64,000 nucleotides of DNA from Jacaranda mimosifolia (GCA_018894105.1 CM032121.1:33584230-33648229), one strand, 5' to 3'; positions 35,919-48,404 are shown, counted from the stretch's first letter. The notes: generated by a model not told the origin, from the letters alone. Numbers and translations: made by a program.

Positions 35919-37250
35919 TGCACTTGGACACTTTCCAAAACCTTAATAATCTAAAAGCTTAACAAGAAATTCACCTAATAAAGAGACTCTCATTTTCTTA
36001 TTTTTCCAATGTGGGATTGAGATCTGAAAGAATTATCATATCTTCTCCACTTAATATACTATCTAGAGTTCTAATTAATTCCAACATATTTTAGTAGAGT
36101 AATACAATGACAGCCATAGAATCCATAAAATCGTCTAAATAGGCGTTTCTTCAATGTTAATTGAGTTTAGTGTAATTAAAAAAATATTAAAATAATTAAC
36201 TTGTGAGATATATTGACTTGTTTTAACTTTTAAAGATTTTATTCTTTTTTTTTTTTTTTTTGGAGAGAATTTTAAAGATTTTATTCTGAACAAGCAGTGT
36301 GGAATTGGATATATAGGCCCATATTATAATATCTAAACAAAGAGATTTAGGATCAGTACATAAGCTCTAAACTCCGGCGCACGGATAACCAAACTTACCA
36401 AAGATAATTATGTCAAGTAAAATGTACGAATAAAGCTCCTAGCCCCCGCGCCTAGCTAGCTAGAAATTGATTTTATGGGATGATCAAAGTCATTGATGAA
36501 CTGTCAAATTCCAACAATGAAGAGGTATGGATCAGATCCTTTCGATTTAATTTATTAGGGATCACCCAAATTATTGTTTTTGTGGATACGAAATGTGCTC
36601 AGAAGATGCACAATGAGTAGCAAATCTGATTAGGCATCTTAAATCTGAAAATATTAGTACTATTCTGACAGTGCATCACAAAATTCTCTGATGCTCAAGT
36701 CATTATTTATAAAAAAAATAATATAAATAATAAAGAAAATTTACATGTGTTATGTGCATGTATAATTAAGGTGCAATTAGCCTAAAATCATTAGGTCATG
36801 ACATAGTTTAATTCAGGTTTTTTATAAGGACTAACTCTGATAAAATTTATTTATCAAATAATTATGAGCTTATCTGGATGGAACTAGCTAACAATGCGAA
36901 TCTCTGGGATACTTTTTAAATTAACCATACCACACTAATTGGAAGGAAATTCGAAAGGTAGCGTTTCCAAAAAGTGTCAACTTCCAAGAATTTTCACTTC
37001 TATCTCAATTGAATTTTATTCTCACATTATTGTTAGATTGATTATTGTGCAAAGTAGTTTAATAAATATGGGTAAAGTCCAATCTTGATTGCGTCCAGTT
37101 GGAGATTTATAATTGTGAAAGGTGCTTGCTAGGCTAGCTATCAGTTGGCATTAGGAAATTAAAGGCGCCGTCCTTGTGAGGCCCCCCACCTCTATTCTGC
37201 ATTTCATCCATCTTTAAGACTACTCGCTTTGATTGGATTATTCACATCAT
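33977..37250. other. AT-rich intergenic DNA, no gene
   Basis: 3' side of the PADRE gene, then unrecognised AT-rich DNA. A 38-bp perfect AT palindrome lies at 35880-35917. TTTTAAAGATTTTATTCT occurs twice around a T run near 36226-36290. No exon seen. Confidence 0.45.
35880..35917. repeat. (AT)n perfect palindrome, 38 bp
   Basis: GAAAATT, then 24 bp of alternating AT, then AATTTTC: self-complementary over its full length. It could extrude as a cruciform. Confidence 0.9.
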
Positions 37251-37285
37251 GGGATTGGGATTGGGATTGGGATTGGGATTGGGGG
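37251..37285 (+). repeat. (GGGATT)5 GGGGG tandem repeat
   Basis: Five perfect GGGATT units then five G, giving six G-runs of three or more spaced by ATT. This can form a G-quadruplex on the plus strand. It is not the plant telomere unit (TTTAGGG). Confidence 0.92.
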
Positions 37286-38622
37286 ACAACTGCGAGAATC
37301 CAATGTCTCTATTACCACAAGTAGAAAATATTCGATAGAGAAAGTCATTTTTATTTCACAATTTTTTTGCTAACAAACCTTACTCAATTGCATGCCATAA
37401 TTGAGATGTCAAGATCTTGAAGCATAAGATTTTTATTGATTTCTTTCTTTATAGGAAAAGAAATATAGATTCTTTGATTAAGAATTAAGAGAGGTACTTC
37501 TAAGTTCTAATTCTGTTTAATTTTGATCATACTTAACTTGTATAAGATCAAAGATTGTTATTAATGATATTCTATAAGTTCTAAAAAATATGTATCTTAT
37601 GAATTAAATGCAGTGTTTATAAATTTAATTTTTAAATAAGCTTCACCAAGCACCTTGTCATAAACCTAAAATGGGAGTACTACCATTTAAGAATTATTAA
37701 TTGTTTTTAGATGATGACGTTGAAATCTGTTGTAGAAAATGAAATATTCAATTTCTATCTCACGGTCATGTATACATGGTGATAAACTTTATCATTATAA
37801 AAAGACACTTCATGCATGTCAACTATTCTTACTAAAACGCACCTTAATATGTGAGACATGATTAAAATTGTCTAAGCCTCTCGACTTTCTTCAATATGTA
37901 ACAAAGCTCAATTTATTGAAAGCTCATTTAATTGCAAGACTTGAAAAAAGTCATCATGATTGTTGTTCCCAACAAATGACATTATTTGATAATATCCAAA
38001 TTCATCCCCAAATAAAAAGTATCTCATTTCATGAATTATTGTCCCATTCACATATATCGTAGGTATTCTATCCTTATAAACAATAAGCTCATAATGAAAG
38101 GGGAAAAGAAAAGAATAATTTATAGACTCAACTCCTGCAATATAAAATAAAATTTAACTTCGTAAATAAAAATATCCTAAAACATTTTTAAAAATCATGA
38201 AATGAGCATGTGTTTCTCAGTGCATTGATGATGTTCATTGTTCCACATTCAAACATTAAATAATTAAAACAAGCATCTAGTTTTTGTAAGGTGATGTTAT
38301 AAGATACTTCAAAATTATTTCATGTACTACAAATTCACTTGTCAAAAACATTTTGAATCTTTTATTTTAATTTGATGTATATATGTTAAATTGATTTAAT
38401 TCTTAATTAATTATTTTTATAAAAAAATATTTAATACAAGTATAATAATTTATAAAATAAAATATAATATAAAATGAGATAAGAAATAAATAAATAATCT
38501 AAAAGGCGTTAAATGTAGGTTTTTTTTTAAAAAATTGTGAAAAAAATAAAATTACAAAAACACCACAAATTAGAAAGGTTTACAAATTTATAGAAAGTTA
38601 CACTAATCGAGTGCAACTTCTA
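37286..38622. other. Intergenic DNA, no gene
   Basis: AT-rich. The short frame 37868-38062 has no family resemblance. Nothing else recognised. Confidence 0.4.
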
Positions 38623-38667
38623 TTTGATACTGTTGAAAGTTGCACTGCAACTTTCAACAGTATCAAA
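38623..38667. repeat. Perfect 21-bp inverted repeat with 3-nt loop
   Basis: 38623-38643 (starting TTTGATACTG) is exactly complementary to 38647-38667, with loop ACT between. Directly before it, 38590-38623 forms a weaker hairpin containing related words (GAAAGTTACACT / AGTGCAACTTC). The transcript would be a tight 21-bp stem. No promoter or flanking gene explains it. Confidence 0.9.
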
Positions 38668-38689
38668 ATTTTTTTGGCTTTTTTTGTTG

Positions 38690-39830
38690 TAAACTCCCAA
38701 TACATTTTCCAATTCTCAAAACTTAAGGGCTTGTTCTCCTACATTTTGGGGAAATTTTTTCCAACCCCCACCAAAATTTTAAAATGCATGCACATTCCTT
38801 AATCTTTTTCCCAAAACACTACAATTTTTTTACGCAAAAAATCCCTCACAATTCACCCAAAAAAACCCTACATCCTAAAAAGTACACCTACTCCTTCATT
38901 TTCTCACTCCATCTCTCACATTACTCATTTATTTATCATTATCTCATTTCACTCATATATATACACATATTTACATATATGAAAATGTTGAAATTTTACT
39001 ATTTAAAAAATTATAAAACTTATGTTTACAAATTTAATTAAAATAATCATCGAGAAAATTAATTAAATTTAAAAAATAATTTATTTACTAAATAACATAT
39101 TAAATTAATTAAATTACTTATTAATTAAATAATGTATTAGTTATATTTAATATTTAATACATTAATTAAATACTATATTTATTCATTTAATAAATAATTT
39201 AAAATATTTTAATTTGATATAATAAATAAATTAATATTTTCAAAAAATTAATCTTCATTAAATATTAATATTCACATGTATTTAAAAGTATTATAAAAAA
39301 TAAAATATAGTGTGATATTTATTTAATAATCTATTAAGTTTAATAAATTAATATTAATACAATTAAAATAATTATCAAGAAAATTAATAAAAATTAAGTA
39401 AATTTTTTTTTATAGTCACTAAGTAATTTATTTATTAAATAATGAGTTAAAGTAAATAAATAACTTATTAAATTAATTTATTTAATTATTTAAATAAGTT
39501 ATTATGTATATATTAATTATGTTTCATATTTCACGTATAATTGAATATTACACTTATTTGTTTAATAAATAATTTAAGATGATTTAGTTTCATAAAATAT
39601 AAAATTATTTATTTTTTTAATTTGATGAATTGTTATTAAGTCTAATATATATTTTTTATTTTATTTAAATAAATAACTAAGTTTTATTTATACATAAATT
39701 GTAAATAATAAATAGTTAAATAATTATATTTTAAGAATAAATAATAATTAATTTATAATTAATGTGTGGTGTCTTGGGGAATTGTGTGGAGTTGGGGATA
39801 ATTAAAATTTTTTTAAAAAAATGCGTTAAA
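38690..39830. other. Very AT-rich tract with CCCCAA-rich borders
   Basis: The left border (about 38700-38890) has TTTTGGGGAAATTT and CCCCCACC words and the right border (39765-39800) has GTCTTGGGGAATTGTGTGG and TTGGGGATAATT. The roughly 800 bp between them are almost pure A/T with TAATTAAAT-type words. It could be a decayed MITE or other element, but I could not find matching ends. No gene. Confidence 0.35.
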
Positions 39831-40439
39831 TGTCCCTTCAAATGATGGACCTGATCCATTCAAAGAGCCACTTCTACATAGTGGGTTTTAATAGTCAAGC
39901 CACCAATTATTATTTGGATTATATCCTATTTATTATTTTTTTTTATTCATTGACGAACAAAGGTTCTCGTTCTTCCAGTTTTCCATGCAATATAAGTGGA
40001 ATCCTCCAAAACTAGGTTCTAAAGTTCTTTTCCTGGTTTAAACCTGCCCCAAATAGGATGAGGGTCCCACTTGTTTACACAACTTGCTGACTGCTGTAAT
40101 TAATATATGTGGAGTACCAGTACTTTATATATGTACATTTATCTAGCTAGGCAAGATACCTATAGTCTAAAAGTGCATTGTTACTGCTTTTTACATTGCC
40201 AATTTTGTCCATTATTTTCCATGATCACTTAATATTATTAAAACGATCTTTGACAATGATTTGATAATTACAGTGGTGTCATAGGCAATGATTAAGATCT
40301 AAATTTTCTTTCAGCTAACTAATTATTGGTAGCGATGGGGGGAGGAAAGAGGAAAAGATAGAGAGTTTTGATTGGTCTATGAAATGCATGAGATAATTTC
40401 AAAACACTATTTATTCATTTAATGGAGAAATTAAATTGG
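39831..40439. other. Intergenic DNA, no gene
   Basis: A slightly less AT-rich block with one 61-codon frame (39830-40015) without recognisable family. Confidence 0.35.
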
Positions 40440-41220
40440 GGGTATTTGACTTAGAGGATGAATGGCTAACTTATTTAAAATATTTTATAAATTGTTACAT
40501 TTTATACAATATTTTTAAAATAAATTTATAAGATGTTTAATTTTATTTTAAAAATAAAATTTTGAACTTTATAAAATTTTTAATATATATGTTAATTTTA
40601 TAATAATTAAAATTATGAGGGTTTGCTAAAATTTAAAAATAAGTTAAAAGTTTCTTATTTTTTTCAAAAATTTTATAAGACGGGAGCTTATAAATTTTTG
40701 TTTAAGATATTTTTCAAACACTTTTGGAGTTTACAAAATTTTTTGAATAAATTTTGGGGTGTACTGTTTGGGTAAGCTTATAAATTTTTAAAACCTACAT
40801 CTTACTTTTCAAGCTTATAAAATGGTAAATCTAATTATTTCAAAATTATGTTCAGAAAATTTTTAAATGAAACAAGATTTTGAAATTTATAAATTGTTAG
40901 TAATAATTGTTATTACTAAATTGTTATTAAAAAATACAAAATAAGTTGGAAACTTCTTACATTTTTTTTTATTTTATAACTAAGAATTTTTTACTTTTTC
41001 AAAAGAGCTTATAATAAGATTATGATGTCTTATTTAAAAAATTATAATCTCTTTTTCTAAAATTTTATCAAACTCAATCCATTTTACAATTAAATTTAAA
41101 ATATTTTAAAAAGCTTGTAGATTAACTCAAATCTCTTAATTGAGGTTATCTCTCATTTTTCAATATATACAGCACTCAACAATCATTGAGGGTTCACAAA
41201 AAATCTCTTCAACCAAACAT
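40440..41220. mobile_element. Two adjacent candidate foldback elements (ATAAG type)
   Basis: About 40440-40756 and 40758-41220. The second starts TACTGTTTGGGTAAGCTTATAA and ends near CAACCAAACATCTTATATGC, so its ends are inverted around GTTTGG. Both interiors consist of TTTATAAG, CTTATAAA and poly(A/T) words as in 6686-7055 and 32300-32690. Borders approximate. Confidence 0.4.
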
Positions 41221-41339
41221 CTTATATGCTCATGAACTACACAATGTGATGTAATGTGTAGCTTGTGCACAGGACAACAGATCAAACAAAAAAAAAAAAC
41301 AAGCATTACTTGGAGGAAAGTACCCCTCCGCGCGCGCTG

Positions 41340-41870
41340 CAGGTTAAAATCTTGAAATTTTAGTGGTCTCTAAGCTGTGATCTCTTACTTTGGTTGTCCG
41401 CCACTCACTCTCAGTTTTCAGACATGCAAACAAGAATCCTAAGATTTAACCTATCCGCTGCATGCGTGATGACCCTACGTCCATGCATAGTGCTGCGGTG
41501 CATATTTTGAGGACCACTTGATCCACTTTCCTATCCGTCCATTTTTGTTTCAAGTGATTTCTTTTTTTATTTTATAATATATGCAAATTGTGGATGGGTG
41601 TTTCAGTTCTTGTGGTCATTACATGCTAAATAGCTTTAAAAATAAGCTCTATAATTTTTTGGATAAAATTATAAAGTAAATTTTAGACGGAGGTGTATAT
41701 TTATGCCTAATTTATTATTCTTCGATATGTAAGATGGAAGTTGTCGGTCGGCCAAACATTTTTGTGTAGCTGACAACTGTAGCACCAATTAACTGTTTTT
41801 CAAATAATGAAATTAAGCCACATTAAGTAATTTGACCTATGATCTATGTTAGATTCAAATGTGGGGAAAA
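41340..41870. repeat. Diverged copy of sequence at 25.4-26.65 kb
   Basis: GATATGTAAGATGGAAGTTG, CTGTAGCACCAATTAACTG and the CACATTAAG...TTGACCTATGATCTATG block here correspond in order to 26515-26655 (GATATGTAAAACGGAAGTTG, CCGTAGTACCAATTAATTAAC, CCCATTAG...TTGGTCTATGGATTC). An earlier, weaker block (GCTGCGGTGCATATTTTGAGGACCACT, near 41490) resembles 25460-25490. No frame is kept. The relationship is seen in the sequence; its origin is unknown. Confidence 0.55.
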
Positions 41871-43736
41871 ATTGATGAGGGAAACCTAGTTTGCGTTCAC
41901 AATTTAATTAAAACTATATAATGTATTATAGGTCTCTAAAATAGAATTTGATGGCAATTTCTAAGTGCCAAAATTCTTCATATCCACATGCAATATCAAG
42001 TAAGCATGTCACGTGTATCTATCAATTTATTTAAGTGAACAAGCATTGCATGTGTTGGAGTGTCAAGTTCCATTCACCGTCAATTAGTTCTATGCAATTC
42101 TAAGTAAAAGAAGTTGATAATTCCAAAATTTCTTGCAATGATGGGGTAATTGAACAGCTATGCACCGATTGTGTGGGAAAACACGCTGGAATTGGGCTGT
42201 ACTTGACTTATTCCAATTTGACATGGATTGCCATTGGATCAAATTCCAAGGTAAAATTACTTTGAGTTGGTTTCAAATTTTAAGACCCATAATCAATTAA
42301 AATATTTAATGGATTAAGTTCGAATATTAAAAATATCATAATATGAAATAAGTGAATTGAATACAAAATTAAGTAATCAATTTATTAAAGATTCGATTTT
42401 GATTCTTAATAACAAATTCATTTTGCAAGTTCGTTATTACTTGTGGTTCCTACAAAAGATTGGACTAATGACGTATACAATAATTGAATTCTCGATGTAG
42501 ACACTACATAGTTGGTTCTCATCCTTCAGAGACTACAAATGTAATAAGAGCATCCGTCGACAAAAGGATCACCCTAAGATGATTATTTCATCGCTATTGA
42601 GAACGAATTAAATCATATGGTTCTATTTCGCAATCTTTTTGACTTGCTCCTACAGAACCAAGGTCGAAAAGATTGAAATTTTTTTATGTTAAATTAATAA
42701 TTCCATAAACATAATAATAATGACTTTTAGATAAAAAAAAAGCATATTACTATGTTGGCATGTCCATACTCTGCCATTGACATTGGGGCTTAGTACTCTT
42801 AGAAATATTGATCCAAAATAAGAGGCGTACTAAAAAAAGAAAAGAAAAGAAAAGAATGTATAATGATACATTGTCGAGTAGTTAATTGGCCAAGTAACAT
42901 TATCCCACACTTATATATGTGAGTTTTAGAATTTAAATATTGATGAATTCTCATGCGCATATGTGGGTAGAAATAAAGACAATGCATAATAGTTTGTTTA
43001 TGGCCAGAACTACATAAATTGGCCCGTAACAAGGTCTTATGAACCAAATATTTAATTCTCAGTCAATAAATAATAAAAAAATTCAAAAAAAATCAAAATT
43101 TTGGTTTATATAAGCGTATATAAATAAAAATAATAATATAATTTATTTATGGTCAACATCATATATATATATATATTGGCCGATGACAAGATCTTATGAG
43201 CCAAAGTATTTAATTCTTGGCCAAAAACTCAAAGTTCGGGCATATTAATTTTTTGAAGTTTATGTATTAGATGAAATCTAAAAGGAAAAAATATTTGATC
43301 AAATTCGTCTCTTTTTTTTTAAAAAAAAAAAAAACTTTTCGAATATCGACTGACTCTACTAAAGCTACTGAATGTATGGCAGCCAAGCTGGCTTGCGAGT
43401 TATCTATGGAACATTCATGGCCATGAATATGTATTGATGGTGTCTGCATGTCAGTAATTTAGGCATTTCGGGAGAACTCGAAAAAAATTTCTACAATAGG
43501 TCCTCTCATTTCATCTACATGAGATAGATAGAAATGATGTATTTTGTCGTGCTCTCGCTTTTAATTTAAGCTAATGAAATCTCTACCTTTTTTTTCGGGG
43601 AGCAAAAAAAAAAAACATAGATTCTAAAGAGTGCTGGGTTGAGCTCAACTACAAACATGGTAAATTGAGTTAATTTGCAGTAAAACACCCAAATTCAGCC
43701 CGTCAATTATCCTAAAACTCACACACACAGTGGACA
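41871..43736. other. Intergenic DNA with one short direct repeat
   Basis: No gene. A roughly 48-bp direct repeat (TTGGCCCGTAACAAGGTCTTATG... at 43019-43066 and TTGGCCGATGACAAGATCTTATG... at 43176-43224) flanks about 110 bp of AT-rich DNA. Confidence 0.5.
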
Positions 43737-44181
43737 TCATTGATGTGCCTGATTGCCTGATATACATAAGGTCGTTAAATTTGGTCCTTGAAGGAGTCCG
43801 CGTTCTATTGCGGCATTGGGCCTTACCAACTCAACTATGGGCCTAGTCTTTCGCAAGATGAATGAGGTTCGATCCATATCATTTGCCAGGGTTATGGTTG
43901 TGATAGGGCTGAAATTGAAGGTAAGAGACCCAACACTTGGTGGTCCCTTAGAATTGGAATTTATGGAGTTGGAATGTACAGAGACAGGAGTGGGCTCATG
44001 GCCTACTGTTTTCATATCTTGTCCAAATAAAGATAACAGCCAGGATCCATCCACAAATTTCGGTTCTAAATCGCTTTGTACAAGAACCCACTTACCAAAT
44101 ATCTATATAATTATCTATATTATTAATAAGGTATCTATTTTTTTTTTCTCTCTTTTTTTATGTTTTCAAGTATTTTTCTAA
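43737..44181. other. Unrecognised block open on both strands
   Basis: A GC-balanced stretch, distinct from its AT-rich flanks, is open for 105 codons on the minus strand (44054-43737) and 121 codons on the plus strand (43816-44181). Neither translation resembles a family I know. It may be an old gene or transposon fragment. The minus frame is hydrophilic with Ser/Thr/Asn-rich composition; the plus frame ends in a low-complexity Phe-rich tail from a T run. Confidence 0.3.
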
Positions 44182-46580
44182 AATATTCTTATTTTTATTT
44201 TTTTATCTCCATAATTATAGAATATCTACCACCCCGTTCCTACCCCACTATTACCACTTAATTCCAAAATGATTAATGAATGTTACACATATCTTCATTT
44301 TTCTGCAAGTTTTTTTCTTTTCATTTTTCTACAACTATGTTATCTCTCATTTATATTATTTTATTAGTTTTATTTATTAATAATTGCACACACATCGAGT
44401 GTGCACTAGTCACTAATTACTAATATTGGAGAGACCTTTGATACCTTTTCAAGGTACACTTAATCCAATCTTCAAGTACTATGTTTAACAATAATTAGAT
44501 TTATCGTCGAATATGGACGTTTAGCTACATTAAGGTATTGTTTTCATAATATGTGTTGGTGTAAGATTTTATCCTAAAAAGATGTTTCAAAAAGTAAAAG
44601 AAGGAGAATAATTTATAAATAATTTCAAAACCCTCAGCCCTCTAACATAGAATAAGATAAAATAGCATTATAGTGCTGGATTAGAATTTTGAAAAAAGTG
44701 GTGCAAGATCGTTGCTTGTATATACAATTGCAATAATCTAATCATCATCAATTTCAATGAACATACAACTCTCTTTACATTTTTAACTTTTATTTCAAAT
44801 TTAAAAGCCAATTAATTAGGAACCACAATAATTATGGTGGAGGGAGCAAGATTTTATTGTTTGTTTATAGTTAATTTGCAAATCACGTTTGCAGCAGCAT
44901 CCCAGCGAAGAACTGAATGCAGTGAAGACCCTTTTACCATTAGTACTTTACTTGGTGTTGATCCCGTTAAAAATGATCTGATATCTCCTCAGCAATTTGT
45001 AAAGGAGGGGTCACGTCACAGTTCTCACGTGTGTAGCAGTAACAGCTGGGGCATCTCCCTCTCTCACATGGGTCTCATTATCAAAGTCAAATCAACTGGG
45101 GAATGGGGATACAGCGCACACACACACACACACACACACACAATGTTCCTTGTTTTTCTCACAAATAGTCAGCACACTCACGTGCGCAGCCCATGCCCAA
45201 GGCAAACCCCCCCCCCCCCCCCCCCCCCCCCTCAATTATTAATAATAATTCACTTGAATCTTTAAATGGGAAATACCTTGACTTTGTGCGATGCAAGATA
45301 GTGACAAGTTTTAATTATAGAAGGCGTCTTGATATGTGAGAAATGAGAATAATTTATAAATGATCTTAAGTTTTCGAATTTTTAAATGCGAAATAATCAA
45401 AAGTGTTGCAATCGAAACTTTGGGAAAATAGACACATGACAGTTGTTTTTATAAATAGTACTATTTGATGGTGTCTTTTTGCTGAACATAGATATTCAAT
45501 TTTGATGAGATATTATCTTATGTAATGAGGAGTTTTATTCTAACAAAAATTATGTCTCATGGTGAGAATGGGAGGAACTTATAAGTTATGTTAAGCTCCT
45601 AAACTCTTTCAATATAAGATGAAATTTAGTATCATCTAATTGATCAACTAAATATTGGATAACAAATCTGGACTTTTTCCCATCTTAAATAAAAATTTTC
45701 AAGTGACTCAATGTGAAACTTAAAATGAGTTGGGATTAAAATTATTTTTTCTAATTTTATAATATTATTTTTTTAAAAATAATAGTTAAAATTATCAGTG
45801 TCAAATTATTATTTTAAAATACAAATGTAATTAAACATCACAAAAAATGTTTGAGAAATAAATTAAGAAAAAAAAGACGGTAAAGATTAATTCTGTGCTA
45901 TTTATGTTTATTTAATTTGATATATTTGTAAATTGAAAAAGTTTAATGTCCATTTCTTAGTAAATTAAGGAATTTTTGCTAAAAGTTTTACATATGAACT
46001 TATTAATTAGAAGCATGCATATGAATAACATCATTTAGGATTTGCTTAAACACATAAATATTTGGGATAAAAATAGATTGTCATCTGAACTATACATATT
46101 TTTTCACTTTACTATCCAAACTACACTCTTTTTTCACCTTACCATATACTAGCAAATTCTAGTGGAATATTAAGGAAAACTTCGTCACATCAATGCCAAA
46201 AGCTTTCTTTTTTAGGTATTACAGTCAAATCTTCTACTTTTATAAATATAATAGTCATCTCCTTGGCGTAGCTTTATTAAATCGCAAAAAGCAACAAACT
46301 TTCTACTTTCATATATATCCCATGATAATTCAAGTTTAAATAGGTTCTCTTTTAATACAATGATAAAAAAAATACTTTTAGAAAAGACTCCGGCCATTCC
46401 TGTAATGGAATACCATAAAATATTTTACCAAAACTAGTTCTTATTGGCAAGGTCAAAGCAAAAGTATAGTTCATATGGTAAAATCTCACAAAAAAAATTT
46501 AGTTAGCAAAGTGTAAAAACGCGCATAATTCCAACGGCAAAGTATCTTTATACCTAAATATTTTGAACTTGTTATATTTT
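44182..46580. other. Intergenic DNA with (CA)n and poly(C) runs
   Basis: A 143-codon plus frame (44834-45265) runs through a (CA)n microsatellite (about 45119-45142) and 25 consecutive C (45207-45231). Its tail is a repeat translation and its head matches nothing known, so I do not call it a gene. Near 45010-45032, GTCACGTCAC and TCACGTGTG resemble bZIP/ABRE-type sites. Confidence 0.4.
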
Positions 46581-46589
46581 AGTAAAAAT

Positions 46590-47516
46590 TATGGCTATCA
46601 ATGGGTCAGATTCGGATCGGATCATGCTGGATCCAAGTTCAAATTCGAAAGTAATTTTTTAGATCCAAATTCAATCCAAGATTCATCAGATATGTAGTTG
46701 GTATAACCATATCCAAATTCAAATAAAAGTCGGATATCCAAAAAAATTCAAATTTGAATATTTCAAAAATCATCATATACTTATTATTTTTCTAAAAATT
46801 TAGTAGAATCCAAATTCAAAACAATCATCCTTAAAAAAAATACACAACAGATTAATGAATAAATTTTTAAGTCTATTGATCACTTAAAAGCAACAATAGA
46901 ATTTAACTTAATCACATCCATTGCCCCAATCATTACATTTTAAGTTTTATTGCTGATAATAGTACTTATTTGGCATTATAAATATATAGTTATACTTGAT
47001 TATTCAATCAATTAACTATAAACTCAAGGTTTTATATATATAAAAAAAAAAAACTCATTTTGATCAAATTGAGATTTGCATTACATTCTTGTCATATTAT
47101 TGCATTTGGCTACTACTCATTATTTCTTCCCGCATCATTTTTTGTTATAAAAATAGAGAAACGTGATGTAATTATGATGTAAATAAGTTCAAAATCTAAC
47201 AATTTATATGAAAAACACCTAATTTGACATATTGCATAAAAGTTCATTACTTCCTTCATCCAAATATCCGTATTGACATTATTATAGGACTATGTGTATA
47301 CATATGTATAATACTATATATATATACTAAATATATTCGAATTTGGATTATTAATGGATCGAATCGAGCCATATCCATATTCGCTCCATTTATTTCGGAT
47401 TATAAACTTTTTTAATTGAATCATATCCATCGAATCTTCTATTGATTAAAGATCCTAAATAATCGAATCGAATTCTAATCCAATTCACATTAAAGTCCGT
47501 TCCATTGATAACCCTA
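46590..47516. mobile_element. Non-autonomous hAT-like element, 927 bp
   Basis: A perfect 8-bp duplication GTAAAAAT flanks it at 46582-46589 and 47517-47524. The ends are inverted: TATGGCTATCAATGG, and TAGGGTTATCAATGG when the right end is reversed. Subterminal zones are rich in GGATCGG, CGGATATCC and CGAATCGA-type words; the interior is AT-rich. There is no transposase frame. Confidence 0.87.
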
Positions 47517-48171
47517 GTAAAAATCTAGAATAAAATTTCAATTCACTTAGTTAGGACCCATTTAAATTAATAAAACTAACTTGCATTGATAATGTTATCT
47601 AATGAATTGTTTCCCTAATTTAAAATATAAGTAAAAGATAAAAATTAATTTGAAAGTTGAGACATTTTTTTGATAAGTTGAGACATAGTTATCAAATATT
47701 TGACCTCTTTTATGGGACACTTATTGAAAAGTACCAAATGCACTTTCCAATTTGGTGATCAATCCCCACTTGTTTTTTGTTAGAACAAACTCCCTAGTTT
47801 TGTTAAATTTTTAGAGATTACTTCCTACTCATTTGATTTGACAAAAATGCCCTTAAGTATCATATTTGTCATTCATTTTTTCTCACTTCTTCTCCATCCG
47901 ATAAGCAAACAGTAAATCCAATCATACGTTTATTACCAGAAACAGAAAGAACAGAAAAAACACAACAAGTTCCACGGCAGGAACGAGAATAACGTCAGAG
48001 CTAACAACCACCAACTCGACATCTGCATTATCTTCTTTTCTTTTTATTTTCATCATTTTCGAGTTTCTTTTTCTTCTTCTTCTTTTCAGTTTCTTCTCAG
48101 TTGCTTCTGAGTTTCTTATATTTTTCCGAAAATGTCAACAAGTAGTGAAGTAGGAGTGTTCAATCAAGTTA

Positions 48172-48354
48172 ATGGACATATACATTAATTTCGTGAGAGA
48201 ATGGAGTGAAATCAACGTCGAACACTTCAGTTTGCAATACATAGCTCCACATCAAAGATTGTACGTGAGTTTGACTGATGATAACGGTGTCATGAATATG
48301 GTCTTACTGCATTTGACATTGAATATGAACATTATTGACATCCTGATAAACTGA
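48172..48354 (+). pseudogene. Probable MULE transposase N-terminal fragment
   Basis: Sixty codons ending in TGA. The text EWSEINVEHFSLQYIAPHQR, LYVSLTDDNGVMNMVLLHLT and LNMNIIDILI has the look of the N-terminal, PB1-like region of plant MuDR-type transposases (strand, 'sLtDDngVmnM', strand). A leader ATG at 48132 is in a frame that stops shortly after. Beyond the stop the sequence passes within about 60 bp into tandem repeats, so the rest of the gene is gone. The assignment rests on position within the MULE as well as on resemblance. Confidence 0.55.
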
Positions 48355-48404
48355 AAGGATGAATTAAGCAACAATGCAAAGAAGAGTAGTGATGGTTTAA
48401 GATA

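Noticed and set aside
37251..37285. Interstitial telomere
   Set aside because: The unit is GGGATT, not the plant TTTAGGG; only five copies.
38690..39830. A complete transposon around the AT-rich tract
   Set aside because: The two CCCCAA-rich borders are similar in style but I could not align them as inverted repeats or find a target duplication.
43860..43885. GGTTCGATCC, like the B box of a tRNA or SINE promoter
   Set aside because: No matching A box at the right distance on the same strand, no cloverleaf and no poly(A/T) tail with target duplication.
44834..45265. 143-codon plus frame ending in His-Thr and poly-Pro
   Set aside because: The tail is the translation of (CA)n and poly(C) runs; the head matches nothing known.
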